In this document: positions 63,139 through 64,000 of the stretch, piece by piece
Layout: each line of letters starts with the position of its first letter
Position numbering within the stretch: the first letter of the stretch is position 1
Assembly (NCBI RefSeq): GCF_947504215.1
Contig: NZ_CANNGO010000001.1
Span: 434,001 to 498,000 of the forward strand
DNA: 64,000 nucleotides
Origin: an uncultured Ruegeria sp.
GTDB lineage: Bacteria; Pseudomonadota; Alphaproteobacteria; Rhodobacterales; Rhodobacteraceae
Direction: 5' to 3'
Made by a program: the position numbers and the translations under genes
Notes under the pieces: generated by a model
Database searches by the model: none
Told to the model about the DNA's origin: nothing
What the model saw: only the letters and a program-made list of their open reading frames with translations

Positions 63139-64000
63139 TCAGTCTTCGTAAAGCCCGTCTTTTTTTGCGCGTTTGGCGAATTCCGTCTCTTCACCCGCTG
63201 CCAGTTTCGACGCTTGTTCGATCCAGCCATCCCGTTCAATCCGACCTTTGAACTTCAATCGCGCATCAACCCACGCCACATGCCCATCTGTCCAGGCTGC
63301 GATCTGGTCAAAGTGATAGAAGCCCAACTCGTTGAGCGTCTGCTCCAGCTTCGGTCCCACGCCTTTCAACAGCTTCAGGTCATCTGGCGCACCACCCCGA
63401 GCGCCAGTCAGCGTTTCGGGCTGCTCTTCTTTGAGCTCGGCCGGTTTTGCTTCGGCTTTCTTGGCCTTGGCAGGTTTGGATTTAGCCTCTGCCGCCTGCT
63501 TTGCCGCAGGTTTGCCAGTTGCAGGTGCCTTGGGTGGCTTCGGAGCCGACTTCGTCGCAGCGGCTTTGCCATCCTTGCCCAACCATGGCGTCAGGATCGG
63601 AACCTCGGTTCCGTCGATCCGTCTTACGGTGTCGCCCAGATCACTGGCCAAGGCGACACTGGCATTGTATTGCGGCTTGCCTGCGTCATATTCGGTCAGG
63701 CTGGACAGACCACTCAGAGGTTCTGCGGCATAGCGCCCGTTTTGCGGGCCCGGCAGCGGCACTTTGCCCGCTGCCAGATCGTCGATGATCTTACCAAAAC
63801 TCTCGGCCGTCAGATCTTCGTAGTAATCCTTGCCGATCTGCGCCATCGGCGCATTGGTGCAGGAGCCCAGACATTCGACCTCTTCCCAACTCAGCTTACC
63901 ATCGGCGGACAAAGCATGCGGTTTCTCGGCGATCTTGTCCTTGCAGACCGCGATCAGGTCTTCGGCCCCGCAGATCATGCAGGAAGTCGTGCCACAAACC
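63139..64000 (-). CDS. nuoE: NADH-quinone oxidoreductase subunit E, C-terminal part (partial), with extra domain
   Basis: Reading continues to the right window edge. The thioredoxin-like [2Fe-2S] core is visible: '[16 protein letters not shown]' and '[13 protein letters not shown]'. It is followed by a long Lys/Ala/Pro linker ('[19 protein letters not shown]') and a C-terminal helix-hairpin-helix-like module ('[20 protein letters not shown]') that standard NuoE lacks. It receives electrons from NADH with NuoF. The extra domain is known in Rhodobacterales NuoE annotations; its role is not. Confidence 0.95.
   Translation of the reverse strand, partial: VCGTTSCMICGAEDLIAVCKDKIAEKPHALSADGKLSWEEVECLGSCTNAPMAQIGKDYYEDLTAESFGKIIDDLAAGKVPLPGPQNGRYAAEPLSGLSSLTEYDAGKPQYNASVALASDLGDTVRRIDGTEVPILTPWLGKDGKAAATKSAPKPPKAPATGKPAAKQAAEAKSKPAKAKKAEAKPAELKEEQPETLTGARGGAPDDLKLLKGVGPKLEQTLNELGFYHFDQIAAWTDGHVAWVDARLKFKGRIERDGWIEQASKLAAGEETEFAKRAKKDGLYED

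Noticed and set aside
1-64000. CRISPR arrays, prophage, integrase or plasmid origin
   Set aside because: No direct-repeat arrays, phage genes, integrases or replication genes were seen.

Overview
The window reads as a chromosome segment of an alphaproteobacterium, most likely a marine Rhodobacterales member of the Roseobacter group. This rests on gene content and order: a urea ABC transporter placed divergently from a urease operon, a complex I (nuo) operon interrupted by several small non-nuo genes, a single-gene MttB-type methyltransferase, an H-NOX/diguanylate cyclase pair, DUF3572, DUF5333 and DUF5337 proteins, and a moderately high GC content. I do not assign a species. Gene density is high, and many neighbours share ATGA or TGATG stop/start overlaps.

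Layout. (1) 1-353: the end of a CRTAC1/ASPIC-UnbV type protein on the plus strand. (2) 354-14640, minus strand: one long catabolic operon. In order of transcription it encodes a sugar/polyol-binding protein, two permeases, a tiny membrane protein, two ATPases, a DhaK-DhaL fusion kinase, a LacI regulator, a TIM-barrel isomerase, a Gfo/Idh/MocA dehydrogenase, a xylulokinase-like kinase, a mutarotase and, translationally coupled at the end, a periplasmic di-heme cytochrome c peroxidase-like protein. Two LacI-type operators lie upstream of the first gene. (3) 14641-16431: regulatory DNA, a MOSC-domain gene and a decayed IS3-family transposase fragment. (4) 16432-21956, minus strand: ureD-A-(53-aa small protein)-B-C-(doubtful ORF)-E-F-G. 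Divergent from it, 22303-28268 encodes urtABCDE. Together these would take up urea and hydrolyse it to ammonia and CO2. (5) tRNA-Ser(UGA), then a plus-strand cell-envelope and replication cluster (SPOR lipoprotein, D,D-carboxypeptidase, tmk, holB, tatD, a metallo-beta-lactamase-fold hydrolase), an AEC transporter and a CbiX-domain protein. (6) 36304-43607: signalling and mixed genes. These are an HNOBA-GGDEF protein paired with an H-NOX protein that lacks the usual heme-ligating histidine, an MttB-family methyltransferase, a HAD phosphatase, DUF3572, a PleD-like cyclase with degenerate receiver, and an ECF sigma/anti-sigma/CpxP-like module that follows an EF-hand gene. (7) 44307-45429: DUF983 and Nudix genes. 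(8) 45440-64000, minus strand: nuoE (cut by the window edge) to nuoN, followed by birA, coaX and ribonuclease J. The nuo genes are interspersed with DUF5337, two DUF3291 paralogues around a MAPEG protein, a lipoprotein, DUF5333, a 74-aa ORF, a carboxymuconolactone decarboxylase-like protein and an 84-aa secreted protein.

The most interesting leads are the uncharacterised sugar/polyol operon with its paired operators, two kinases and terminal cytochrome; the apparently ligand-less H-NOX; the 53-aa His-rich membrane protein hidden in the urease operon; and the accessory genes inside nuo. Functions come from recognised motifs and family knowledge; no database search could be run. Stretches of about 300 bases or more without a gene are 14641-14998 (operators and palindrome), 15779-16431 (IS remnant), 18190-18544 (doubtful ORF only), 21957-22302 (divergent promoter region) and 28269-28564 (nothing recognised).
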